A stretch of 42,285 bases of DNA from Chloroflexota bacterium. GTDB lineage: Bacteria > Chloroflexota > Dehalococcoidia > UBA3495. The stretch covers positions 1 through 42,285 of the forward strand of contig PBBR01000030.1 in NCBI GenBank assembly GCA_002716645.1. The letters run 5' to 3'. The notes beneath the pieces were generated by a model, which had not been told where the DNA came from, did no database searches, and saw only the letters and a program-made list of their open reading frames with translations. Shown piece by piece: positions 1 to 8,048 of this stretch; position 1 is the stretch's first letter, and each line of letters begins with the position of its first letter. Made by a program: the position numbers and the translations under genes.

Positions 1-2
1 TA

Positions 3-89
3 GGCCAAAACAATAGAGAGATATTGACTAGTCTAGGGGGGCTAACAACGTCTGAATTAGATTTTCTGGTAAGTGAAGGGGCAGTGTAG
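3..89 (+). CDS. CaiB/BaiF-type CoA-transferase, C-terminal fragment entering from the left edge
   Basis: An open frame runs from the window edge to a TAG at 87-89 and encodes 28 residues beginning GQNNREILTSLGGL. The full family III CoA-transferase at 26607-27839 in this window ends with a near copy (GQHNREILSSIGGLSETEL). The G-Q-x-N-R-E-I-L tail is a familiar terminal motif of CaiB/BaiF enzymes, which move CoA between carboxylic acids. Only the tail is visible, so the substrate cannot be inferred. It converges on the exonuclease gene that ends at 116, with 26 bases between the stops. No convincing terminator hairpin was seen in that gap. Confidence 0.72.
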   Translation, partial: GQNNREILTSLGGLTTSELDFLVSEGAV

Positions 90-115
90 TAATACCCTTG
101 TCACGTATGCAGAAA

Positions 116-988
116 TTACATCCATTGATTAGGGGAAGACGCTAACCCATCGAACCCCATATCCTTACAGAGTTCCCCATATTCTGACCTGTTTGCGCCC
201 ACCCATTTGAGATCGTCTATTGACTCTAATATCGGGACTTCGACACAAAGCGTAGCAAGTTCTCGATACAAGAATGCATCAGTTTTATGAATCACCAAAT
301 TTTCTGCAACCGTTTTAGCTCCTCTTACTTCTACATCCCAGAGTAAATAAGATTCTGGGATTGCTTCTATGTGCGTATATCTCTTTAAAACAGTCGAAGC
401 CGTTTTAGCCCCCCACTTAGGGATGCCAGGTATTCCGTCAGCAGCATCCCCCACTAAAGCGAGGTAATCAGGAATGCTATCTGGCAAAACACCAAACTTG
501 TCCTTCACACCTTCTTCATCGATTGTTATTCGTCGTCGTCTATCGAGAAGAACCACTCTGGTTCCTATTACCATCTGCGCCAAGTCCTTGTCAGGGGAAC
601 ATATTATTATTTGCTCCACATCAGACATGTCTCGCCACTGATGAACTGCACTCGCTATAGCATCATCAGCCTCAAACTCCTCCATAGGCCAAACCACCAC
701 GCCTAAAGCCCTCGCAGCTCGCTCAGCTAAAGCAAATTGATTCTTAATATCTTCTGGCATACCATCAGAAGTCTTATATCCAGAAAACATCTTATTACGG
801 AAAGATTCAACAACACTGTCGAACGCACATCCAACATGAGTTACGTCGTCCTGTCTTAAGAGGCTTAATAGCGTCTGAACTAACCCTCTAACAGCACCGA
901 CTTCTGTCCCGTCTGGTGATAACACGCTTGGCACTCCATAGTAAGCGCGAAACAGTTCATACGTCCCATCAACCAAGTGAATCTTCAT
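116..988 (-). CDS. 5'-3' exonuclease (FEN-like, PIN/H3TH fold)
   Basis: A 290-residue stand-alone relative of the 5' nuclease domain of DNA polymerase I. Such enzymes trim 5' flaps and RNA primers in a metal-dependent way. The acidic metal-site blocks are visible in order: an N-terminal IHLVDGTYELFRAYYG, GCAFDS, EFEADDAIAS and IICSPDKDLAQMV. These are followed by a helix-hairpin-helix segment, YLALVGDAADGIPGIPKWGAKTA (residues about 175-197), that contacts DNA. Length matches stand-alone family members, and no polymerase domain follows. It starts 5 bases after the stop of the upstream aminotransferase gene, so the two are probably co-transcribed. The pairing gives no obvious functional hint. 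Confidence 0.9.
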   Translation of the reverse strand: MKIHLVDGTYELFRAYYGVPSVLSPDGTEVGAVRGLVQTLLSLLRQDDVTHVGCAFDSVVESFRNKMFSGYKTSDGMPEDIKNQFALAERAARALGVVVWPMEEFEADDAIASAVHQWRDMSDVEQIIICSPDKDLAQMVIGTRVVLLDRRRRITIDEEGVKDKFGVLPDSIPDYLALVGDAADGIPGIPKWGAKTASTVLKRYTHIEAIPESYLLWDVEVRGAKTVAENLVIHKTDAFLYRELATLCVEVPILESIDDLKWVGANRSEYGELCKDMGFDGLASSPNQWM

Positions 989-993
989 CTATG

Positions 994-2169
994 TTAGAGA
1001 CCTTCCAAAACGCGGGCGATCCGTTGTGCTCCTTCAAGAACTCTCTCAGCAGGAGACCGCATCAGCGCGATGCGAAAATGATTCTCACCTGCCAATCCAA
1101 ATCCAACTCCTGGAGTAACCACCACCCCTTCTTCATCCACAAGGAGCTCGGACAATTCAGTCGATGGGATAGGCGCATCATATCTGGGAAACATGAATGT
1201 CGCTCCCTGAGGCAGGGGGCACGTTACCCCAGAAACAGAATTCATCAATGTAGCTACTTCAGTACGTAGCATGTCACACTCATCTCTCCACACAGGGATA
1301 TGATCTTGAGGACCCTGCAGAGCCTGAGCTCCTGCAACTTGTATGAACGGAGATACGAAACTCGCTGTATGTTCATGCATACTTATCAGAGGACTTATTA
1401 ACTCGCTAGGCCCCACGATACACCCGAGCCGCCAGCCGGCCATGGCATATGCTTTGGTGAAGGTATAACTCGTAAGAGTTCTGTTCCACATACCTGGCAA
1501 TGATGCCAATGTTATATGCACATTATTGTCATAAATGAAGTATTCGTAAGTCTCATCGCATAAAGCCAAAAGATCGTGTTCTTGGCACACTCTGGCAACG
1601 TCTTCTAATTCCTGCTTCGTATATACCCTACCAGTCGGATTATTAGGGTTATTTATTACAATCATTTTCGATTGATCTGTAACACTTTTCTTCAACTGAT
1701 CGTAAGTGATCATATATTCTTCTTCTTCACTAAGTGCAACAGTAATCGCATTTCCCTCTGATAATTCCACTTGCTGCCTGAAACTAACCCAAGTGGGTTC
1801 TATGATAAGCACATCGTCTCCTTGCCCAACAAAGGCATTGATTGATTCATAGAGACCCATTTTGCTACCAGGCGTAACTATCACTTCAGTATCGGCATCA
1901 ATATCAAGATTATTGTAAGTGTGAAGTTTGTCTGCCAAAGCCTGTTTGAACTCGGGGATACCGCTTGAAGAACTTATATTCGTCAGGCCCGCTTCCAAAG
2001 CCGCTACACCAGCCCTAATAATGTGATCAGGAGTGACGTGATGAGGGCTAGACTGACTAAGATCGATAATATCTTTTCCTAGTCTAGCTTGCTGACGAGC
2101 TTTTTCACCTGCTGCTAAGGTGGCAGGAGGTTGAACCCGAGTTACCCGTGAAGCCGGTTCTATTGACAT
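994..2169 (-). CDS. Class I/II pyridoxal-phosphate aminotransferase
   Basis: A 391-residue fold-type I aminotransferase. The PLP lysine is K239 in SYTFTKAYAMAGWRLG. Other cofactor and substrate residues are N177 in NNPNNPTG, D205 and Y208 in CDETYEY, and R247 in the GWRLG element. It resembles aspartate- or alanine-type enzymes of the AspC/AlaT group, but the sequence alone does not fix the amino donor. The usual tyrosine around position 65-70 is replaced by a run of serines (TNISSSSGIPEFK). The ATG is preceded by GGGAG with a 7-base spacer. Stop and downstream exonuclease start are 5 bases apart, so both likely share a transcript starting in the divergent gap 2170-2332. Confidence 0.9.
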   Translation of the reverse strand: MSIEPASRVTRVQPPATLAAGEKARQQARLGKDIIDLSQSSPHHVTPDHIIRAGVAALEAGLTNISSSSGIPEFKQALADKLHTYNNLDIDADTEVIVTPGSKMGLYESINAFVGQGDDVLIIEPTWVSFRQQVELSEGNAITVALSEEEEYMITYDQLKKSVTDQSKMIVINNPNNPTGRVYTKQELEDVARVCQEHDLLALCDETYEYFIYDNNVHITLASLPGMWNRTLTSYTFTKAYAMAGWRLGCIVGPSELISPLISMHEHTASFVSPFIQVAGAQALQGPQDHIPVWRDECDMLRTEVATLMNSVSGVTCPLPQGATFMFPRYDAPIPSTELSELLVDEEGVVVTPGVGFGLAGENHFRIALMRSPAERVLEGAQRIARVLEGL

Positions 2170-2332
2170 ACAAGTACTCCCATATAGAAATTAACTGGAG
2201 TCTACCATAATTTACCCGGCATAATTGCGACTAATACTATTTAGTGGCACAATCATCGATAATCTTCGGACTCTCAAAGAGTATCTAATCCAGATAACGA
2301 ACTACAAAAATATATTGTACTAGGAGGGGAAA

Positions 2333-3547
2333 ATGGTAACTCAGTCACAAGAGATAAAAAATATGCGACTAATATCACACCATGACCTGAATGGATTTGG
2401 AAACATCGGCGAAGGAATGCATATACATACTACAAGAGATGGGAGAAGAATTTTATATCTTGCCCACGAAAGTTCCCCTAAAGACATAACCAGCATTGAT
2501 GTAACAGACATTGCCAATCCTAAGCTAGTAGCCCAAACTGACCTCCAATATGCGCATTTGCGCTCAAATTCTTTATCTATAGTTGGAGATACCATGCTAG
2601 TGGCTTATCAAAGCCTACAGCCGGGACAACCAGGAACTGGCATGGGTGTATACGACATAAGCAATTCTGAAGAACCCCGACAAATAGGCTTTCTTGACAC
2701 CTCAGGACCCTATTCGAGAGGATGTCACTGCTTATGGTGGGTTGATGGCAATTATGCACACCTGTCTACTGGCGCCAAAGACTTTAAACCTAACGACCAA
2801 AAAGATGACCAATTCTATATGATCGTAGACGTCAGTAATCCTGAAAACCCAGTTGAAGCCGGAAGATGGTGGATGCCGGGAACTATGGAAGGTGACGGGC
2901 ACAATCCCGTTAATCGTCACCCTGAATTTGACTCTGGCCACCGTTTGCACAACGCAAACGTATATCCCGCAAAGCCAGACAGAGCATATTGTGCATATAT
3001 GGACTCGGGAACAGCTATTGTAGATGTGTCAGACGTATCTAAACCTATCATGATAAGCCAATTTAATTTCGCACCTCCATTTCCTGGGTTTACACATACA
3101 GTGTTACCACTTTTTTCACGCGATCTAATGGTGGTAACGCAGGAATCCGTATATAACAACGCCGAAGATTATCCAAAATTAATTTGGATGGTTGATATAA
3201 GAGATGAGACCAATCCTGTGATTATTAGTACATTCCCAATGCCGGAACTAGAACTTTACAACGCTAGACCAGGAAGATTCGGCGCTCACAACGTACACGA
3301 AAATCAACCTGCCCCGACCAGCATGCAAGATGAAACTTTAATATACGGCACCTTTTTCAATGCAGGCGTAAGAATATTCGACACTAGCAATCCTTTCCAA
3401 CCTGAAGAAATAGCATATTTTGTCCCACAAAAGCTAGATGACGCGAGCTCAGTCGGAATAAATGACGTTTATGTAGACGAGAATGGCATAATCTACGCAG
3501 TTGATAGAGTTAAGGGCGGTTTATACATACTTGAATTAACTGCTTAA
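2333..3547 (+). CDS. LVIVD-repeat beta-propeller protein
   Basis: A 404-residue protein built from repeats with the core (I/V)-D-(V/I)-(S/T)-(N/D)-x-x-x-P. At least six copies are visible, including SIDVTDIANPKLVAQ, GVYDISNSEEPRQIG, IVDVSNPENPVEAGRWW, IVDVSDVSKPIMIS, MVDIRDETNPVIIS and RIFDTSNPFQPEEIAYF. LVIVD repeats are thought to form beta-propellers, often in surface or exported proteins. No signal peptide or lipobox is visible, so this copy appears cytoplasmic. Conserved GCHCLWW and GDGHNPVNRHPEFDSGH segments could line a ligand or metal pocket, but no enzymatic function is established. The start is well set by AGGAGGGG 5 bases before ATG. It is divergent from the aminotransferase and appears monocistronic. 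Confidence 0.85.
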   Translation: MVTQSQEIKNMRLISHHDLNGFGNIGEGMHIHTTRDGRRILYLAHESSPKDITSIDVTDIANPKLVAQTDLQYAHLRSNSLSIVGDTMLVAYQSLQPGQPGTGMGVYDISNSEEPRQIGFLDTSGPYSRGCHCLWWVDGNYAHLSTGAKDFKPNDQKDDQFYMIVDVSNPENPVEAGRWWMPGTMEGDGHNPVNRHPEFDSGHRLHNANVYPAKPDRAYCAYMDSGTAIVDVSDVSKPIMISQFNFAPPFPGFTHTVLPLFSRDLMVVTQESVYNNAEDYPKLIWMVDIRDETNPVIISTFPMPELELYNARPGRFGAHNVHENQPAPTSMQDETLIYGTFFNAGVRIFDTSNPFQPEEIAYFVPQKLDDASSVGINDVYVDENGIIYAVDRVKGGLYILELTA

Positions 3548-3555
3548 GAACCGCC

Positions 3556-3597
3556 GGATAGGAGGCATAGATCATTAGAAATCCGTGCCTCCTATTC
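3556..3597. terminator. Possible stem-loop downstream of the LVIVD gene
   Basis: A 12-base-pair stem (ggataggaggca with tgcctcctattc, one G-T wobble) encloses an 18-base loop, starting 8 bases after the LVIVD stop and ending 32 bases from the convergent peptidase stop. No T-run follows on either strand, so a classical intrinsic terminator is doubtful. It could also block decay of the transcript end. Confidence 0.4.
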
Positions 3598-3628
3598 AGT
3601 AAAAAAGCGATTGGATGCTTCCTAACAC

Positions 3629-4981
3629 CTACTCTGCCAATGACCCCATAGGATCCCATGGAGGCAATATAATTGGCTCATCATCCCAAGCATCTAATAT
3701 ATCTTTAGGCAAATAACTCTTAGGCGCAGATATCTCAAACATATACTCAGCAAACCAAGAGTCGTTCATCAGACAGAAACCTTTATCGCCAACCTTATCA
3801 TTCCAACTGTTTTCGACTCTCCATCTACGTGGCTTACCGTCAACTAAATCAACTCCAGTAAACAACATAGCATGCGTCATACGCGTTTGATGATATTCTA
3901 GACGTTCCGACTTATCCATAGAAAATTCGGTCTCATACACACCTGGATAATCAAATAATTCTGCATCCCATATACCTAGGTCACGATGCATCTGCTTTCC
4001 GGTATCACACCCCATCCATACCGGTTTTCCATCTTGAATCATTCTGCAGGCAATATCTTTCATGACATCTATACTTACGTTAATGTACTTAATGGGAGGA
4101 CCATCCACTACATTACCCAAATATTGTATGGTGAAAGTTTTTCCATAGGGGTTAGATTTCCTGGGATCATGAACAAGACAAACATAATCATCCATTGGAG
4201 TCACAATATATTTTTCAGCAAACTCCATCGGTGTCATATCTCCATCTCTTTGAAAGTCCCCATCTTTATCACGCCATTGCCAAAAAAACTGGTCGGGCGG
4301 GCTGCCTAGATGGATAGCCAAAATCTGATACATTGCACTCAAAGTATCTTTTTTGGACTCCCTCATATCGTCTACGCCTGACTCCTGAGCATACAAATCC
4401 CGAATCTTTTTGGCACCTTGGCGATACTGATAGTTCAACATGGAGTTCATACGCATGGAGTTACTGGAACTCTCAGTCTCAGGCATAACACTTTTCGGTA
4501 CTACACCATGTTTTTTTACCAAGCTTACGAACATATCCCATTGCCCGCCGTCTTCCACTCCTCTTTGCAACAGCCATGATACCGTCCTATCATCGATAGG
4601 TTTATCTGCTGTATCGATAATAGCCTCCAAAAGAAAATTAGCCCTCTCTATTTTGTCCCAAAACATCAGGTAATTCTGGCTGAATTCAAATTCTTTTACA
4701 TTCAACACATCTTTACTTTCGACCCTGAACATATTCAGACCAGCGAACATCCAACAACGTCCGGAGCGAGCTTGATTAGTCACGGACCAATCATCAAGAA
4801 GGTTGGAAAAGCTGTGGACTGATTCAGTAACGATTCCTCTGTTCAATGCAACTTCGTTAACATCTCTCTGTGTAACAACATTTTGCATAAGCGAACTGGT
4901 CTCACTAGTGTCAAACACATTCTTGAATTGTGTGATCTGGTCAAATGTTAATGACCTATCCACTTTATTCTCTGATGACAT
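3629..4981 (-). CDS. Papain-type peptidase C1B (aminopeptidase C / bleomycin hydrolase family)
   Basis: A cysteine aminopeptidase of the bleomycin hydrolase family, normally a cytoplasmic hexameric barrel that trims peptides. I place the start at the ATG ending at 4981 because AAGGAG lies 6 bases upstream. The frame could extend 12 residues further but without a ribosome site. In this numbering (450 residues) the triad is C76 in QARSGRCWMFAG, H370 in THAMLFTGV and N391 in RVENSWN. Length and motif order match the family. Many members end with a residue that enters the active site; here the tail is GSLAE. The gene is divergent from the cysteine desulfurase and ends convergent with the LVIVD gene. 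There is no clear link to either neighbour. Confidence 0.92.
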   Translation of the reverse strand: MSSENKVDRSLTFDQITQFKNVFDTSETSSLMQNVVTQRDVNEVALNRGIVTESVHSFSNLLDDWSVTNQARSGRCWMFAGLNMFRVESKDVLNVKEFEFSQNYLMFWDKIERANFLLEAIIDTADKPIDDRTVSWLLQRGVEDGGQWDMFVSLVKKHGVVPKSVMPETESSSNSMRMNSMLNYQYRQGAKKIRDLYAQESGVDDMRESKKDTLSAMYQILAIHLGSPPDQFFWQWRDKDGDFQRDGDMTPMEFAEKYIVTPMDDYVCLVHDPRKSNPYGKTFTIQYLGNVVDGPPIKYINVSIDVMKDIACRMIQDGKPVWMGCDTGKQMHRDLGIWDAELFDYPGVYETEFSMDKSERLEYHQTRMTHAMLFTGVDLVDGKPRRWRVENSWNDKVGDKGFCLMNDSWFAEYMFEISAPKSYLPKDILDAWDDEPIILPPWDPMGSLAE

Positions 4982-5017
4982 ACGCATCTCCTTCTCACCA
5001 TTTGAACAACTAAACAC

Positions 5018-5026
5018 TGGTACAAT
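5018..5026 (+). promoter_or_regulatory. Extended -10 promoter for the cysteine desulfurase-SDR pair
   Basis: TGgTACAAT forms an extended -10 element about 41 bases upstream of the ATG at 5067. No good -35 box is visible 17 bases upstream, which is acceptable for extended -10 promoters. It lies in the divergent gap with the peptidase gene. Confidence 0.4.
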
Positions 5027-5066
5027 AGCTTATTATATTACAGGACCGTTTTAAGGTAGTAACAAA

Positions 5067-6218
5067 ATGAATTCTGTCTATCTTGATTACAATGCAACCA
5101 CACCAATCGACCCAGTGGTCGCCGAAGCAATGTTACCATTCATAACCCAACATTTCGGTAACCCTTCAAGTGGTCATGCGTATGGAGTTAAAACTCATCT
5201 AGCGGTGGAAGAAGCCAGATCACAAATCGCCAGCCTTATCGGTTGCAATAGCTCAGAAATAGTATTTACCAGCGGAGGAACTGAAGCCAATAATTACGCT
5301 ATACAGGGGATAACCGGTGCTTATAAACATAAGGGTTCTCATATCATCACATCAGGCATCGAGCACCCTGCAATAACCGAAGTTTGCAAGCACATGCAGA
5401 GCAAAGGATGTACCACCACATACATCCCCGTTGACCAATACGGCTGTGTTGACCCCAATGACATTGAAGAAGCGATTACCGACAATACTGTTCTTATCAC
5501 AATAATGCATGCCAACAATGAAGTCGGAACAATCCAACCTATAAAAGAAATATCACAAATAGCCCAAAAGCATGGCATATTGCTCCATTCTGATTGTGCT
5601 CAGTCTCTAGGTAAGATTCCAGTCGACGTGGATGAGTTAGGCGTGGATCTACTCAGTATTGCAGGGCACAAACTATATGCCCCTAAGGGCATAGGAGCTT
5701 TGTACGTCAGGCACGGAGTTAAGCTGGAGAAAATGATGCATGGCGCAAATCATGAGAGCGGATTACGAGCCGGCACAGAAAACGTTATCCTAATAGTGGC
5801 GCTTGGCGAAGCTTGCAGACTTATAGGTGATCATTTACCCGAATATATTGATAATATGAAAAAAATGCGTGACCTATTAGAGAATGGATTAACCCAAAAT
5901 AATATCGACAGTCGTGTAAATGGGCATCCTATCTCCCGACTTCCGAACACCCTTAGTATTGGATTCAATGCTGTAGAAGCAGATCAACTATTACTAAATC
6001 TAGAATCTATAGCATCATCCGCCGGTGCAGCATGCCATACCGATAATGTTGAAATATCGGAAGTACTAAAAGCGATGAAGGTTCCAATTGAGTATGCTAC
6101 TGGCACCATACGTTTATCAGTCGGTAGGTACACTACAGAACAAGAAATATTACATGCTGTGAAAGAAATAACAGACTGGGTACTAGACAAGCAATCTACG
6201 GGCATTAAAGGAGCTTAA
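5067..6218 (+). CDS. Cysteine desulfurase (NifS/IscS-like, class V aminotransferase fold)
   Basis: A 383-residue PLP enzyme that removes sulfur from cysteine for Fe-S clusters, thio-tRNAs or other sulfur carriers. The N-terminal YLDYNATTPIDP is the standard opening. H100 (GIEHPAI) stacks on PLP, and K202 in SIAGHKLYAPKG is the Schiff-base lysine. The persulfide cysteine is C323 in SSAGAACHTD, where canonical IscS has SSGSACTS. This variant is shared by a NifS-like branch, so the acceptor may not be IscU. No iscU, sufE or thiI gene is adjacent. Instead an SDR gene starts 4 bases after the stop with its GGAG ribosome site inside this gene's 3' end, indicating translational coupling. Confidence 0.92.
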   Translation: MNSVYLDYNATTPIDPVVAEAMLPFITQHFGNPSSGHAYGVKTHLAVEEARSQIASLIGCNSSEIVFTSGGTEANNYAIQGITGAYKHKGSHIITSGIEHPAITEVCKHMQSKGCTTTYIPVDQYGCVDPNDIEEAITDNTVLITIMHANNEVGTIQPIKEISQIAQKHGILLHSDCAQSLGKIPVDVDELGVDLLSIAGHKLYAPKGIGALYVRHGVKLEKMMHGANHESGLRAGTENVILIVALGEACRLIGDHLPEYIDNMKKMRDLLENGLTQNNIDSRVNGHPISRLPNTLSIGFNAVEADQLLLNLESIASSAGAACHTDNVEISEVLKAMKVPIEYATGTIRLSVGRYTTEQEILHAVKEITDWVLDKQSTGIKGA

Positions 6219-6222
6219 CGAT

Positions 6223-6978
6223 ATGGGTAGATTAGAAGGAAAAGTAATACTAATCAGTGGCGGCGCAAAGGGACAAGGAGCCACAGAATCCATAATGTTC
6301 GCTGGTGAAGGGGCAAAAATCATCATCGGCGATATTTTAGATGACGAAGGCCTAAAAGTAGAATCACAAATAAGGGAGCTAGGTGGAGAGGCAACTTTTG
6401 TGCACCTAGACGTTACACAGGAACTCGACTGGGATAATGCTGTGAAAACTGCAATCAGTACGTACGGGAAGCTAAACGTATTAGTAAATAATGCAGGCAT
6501 TTTGATAAGGAAGAGCATTGAAGACACCACCGTAGAAGATTGGGACAGAATAATGTCCATTAATGCAAAAGGCGTGTTTTTGGGTACCAAGGCAGCTATC
6601 CCAGCACTAAGAGAAGCAGGTGGTGGATCAATAATAAATATTTCATCTACAGCTGGATTAGTGAGTAGCTCCAGCGGTTCTGCCAGCTACACGGCAACCA
6701 AAGGGGCTGTGAGGCTTTTCACTAAATCTACAGCGATACAATATGCTAAGGATAGAATCAGGTGCAACTCAGTACATCCAGGACCAATAGAAACCGATAT
6801 GATACATCAATCCATAACTGACCCTGACGCAATGGCCCTACGAATGGAAAAACTGCCTATGGGAAGGTTAGGGAAACCTGAAGAAGTAGCCAATGGAGTT
6901 TTATATCTCGCCTCAGATGAATCATCATTTGTTACTGGATCTGAACTTGTAATAGACGGAGGGAGTACTGCCCAATAA
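6223..6978 (+). CDS. Short-chain dehydrogenase/reductase (classical SDR)
   Basis: A 251-residue NAD(P)-dependent oxidoreductase of the classical SDR family. The nucleotide-binding loop is SGGAKGQG (residues 12-19, usually TGGxxGxG). The NNAG motif is at 89-92, and the catalytic set is N114, S142, Y156 and K160 (YTATK). D37 after the second strand suggests a preference for NAD over NADP. The closing VTGSELVIDGGSTAQ is typical. The overall pattern resembles 3-alpha/20-beta-hydroxysteroid and cyclohexanol-type dehydrogenases, but the substrate is not determinable. It is coupled to the upstream cysteine desulfurase and ends 36 bases from the convergent 2-hydroxyacid dehydrogenase gene. Confidence 0.92.
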   Translation: MGRLEGKVILISGGAKGQGATESIMFAGEGAKIIIGDILDDEGLKVESQIRELGGEATFVHLDVTQELDWDNAVKTAISTYGKLNVLVNNAGILIRKSIEDTTVEDWDRIMSINAKGVFLGTKAAIPALREAGGGSIINISSTAGLVSSSSGSASYTATKGAVRLFTKSTAIQYAKDRIRCNSVHPGPIETDMIHQSITDPDAMALRMEKLPMGRLGKPEEVANGVLYLASDESSFVTGSELVIDGGSTAQ

Positions 6979-7014
6979 ATTCTGTCCTCTGAAACACATT
7001 ATTCAGGGTTAGTA

Positions 7015-8031
7015 TTAACGCAAGGTGATCCTTGAAGTGGGCAGCACCTCAGGATTAACCAGGAATTCTGGCATCTGTCCCAAGAGAACGTCCCTTGTAG
7101 CCCGAGCTGTTCGCACTTCTAGTTCATTGACTGATTCTACAGATAAGAAGGCTACATGCGGAGTGACTATCACATTATCTAGTTCAAATAATGGATTATC
7201 AGCCCTAGGCTCTGTATCTTCCAAAACATCTAATCCGGCTCCTGCTATCGTTCCGGATTTCAATGCTTGATAAAGTGCCCGTTCATCAACGATAGGACCT
7301 CTAGCGCAATTAATAAGATAACTAGAGGATTTCATTCTAGATAATTCCGTTTCTCCTATAAATCCTCGGGTATTATCATTCAACGGAGTGTGAACACTTA
7401 TATAATCAGACCTCTCCAACAAATCCTCCAAGCTAGTAATGTGGATATTCCCCATGGTGTCAGGATTACCGCACACGTAAGGATCGTAGCCAAGTACATT
7501 TATACCTAAAACTTGTAATTTGGCAGCCACGGCTAAACCAATCCTTCCGAGACCAATCACACCAAAATTTTTCCCTCTTAATCGTCTCAACGGAACAGGG
7601 GAAACGGAACCTCCCCACTCACCCTTTTTTGCAACTTTATCGTAAAACACAATTTGACGATTCCAAGTAAGCAGCAGAGCCATTACATGGTCAGAAACCT
7701 CATCCACACAGTAATCGGGGACGTAAGTTACTGGGATTCCCTGCTCGGTGGCTGTAGATACCGCTATGTTATCTACACCAACACCATATCTACTAATAAC
7801 CATACAATTCTTAGCCGCCCTGACTACATTCGAGGTCACTTGAGCAAAACACGTCATAATTGCATCAGCGTCAACGGCCAATTTTATCAGTGTAGATTCG
7901 CTTTGATCCGGGGCTTCTATAATAGTTGCACCAATGCTTGAAAGGACTTCTCTCTCTGGTTCAGTAGAGGGCCACACGTAATCAGTAACCAAAACTTTAT
8001 AATCGTTAAGCTCCGCCATAATCTGTCTCAC
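7015..8031 (-). CDS. D-isomer 2-hydroxyacid dehydrogenase (phosphoglycerate dehydrogenase-like)
   Basis: A 338-residue NAD-dependent dehydrogenase without the C-terminal ACT domain of SerA. The dinucleotide motif is GLGRIGLAVAAKL. The catalytic arginine is in NCARGPIVDERAL, the glutamate in LEDTEPRADNPL and the histidine in VIVTPHVAFLS. The length and the DVLEDTEP signature place it with CtBP/phosphoglycerate-dehydrogenase-like enzymes that reduce 2-keto acids or oxidise 2-hydroxy acids. The reported start is GTG; an ATG four codons downstream (8019) is an alternative, and neither has a strong ribosome site. It is the last gene of a five-gene operon, 17 bases after the enolase paralog, which suggests it acts on a 2-keto or 2-hydroxy acid made by that pathway. 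Confidence 0.88.
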   Translation of the reverse strand: MRQIMAELNDYKVLVTDYVWPSTEPEREVLSSIGATIIEAPDQSESTLIKLAVDADAIMTCFAQVTSNVVRAAKNCMVISRYGVGVDNIAVSTATEQGIPVTYVPDYCVDEVSDHVMALLLTWNRQIVFYDKVAKKGEWGGSVSPVPLRRLRGKNFGVIGLGRIGLAVAAKLQVLGINVLGYDPYVCGNPDTMGNIHITSLEDLLERSDYISVHTPLNDNTRGFIGETELSRMKSSSYLINCARGPIVDERALYQALKSGTIAGAGLDVLEDTEPRADNPLFELDNVIVTPHVAFLSVESVNELEVRTARATRDVLLGQMPEFLVNPEVLPTSRITLR

Positions 8032-8048
8032 ATCACCGTTATCTATTC

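Noticed and set aside
6183..6590. A 135-codon antisense frame over the SDR gene
   Set aside because: The plus-strand SDR has all family motifs; the antisense frame is a serine-rich composition artefact with no ribosome site.
6986..7008. A 7-bp stem between the convergent SDR and hydroxyacid dehydrogenase genes
   Set aside because: Short, contains a wobble and an 8-base loop, no T-run; too weak to call.
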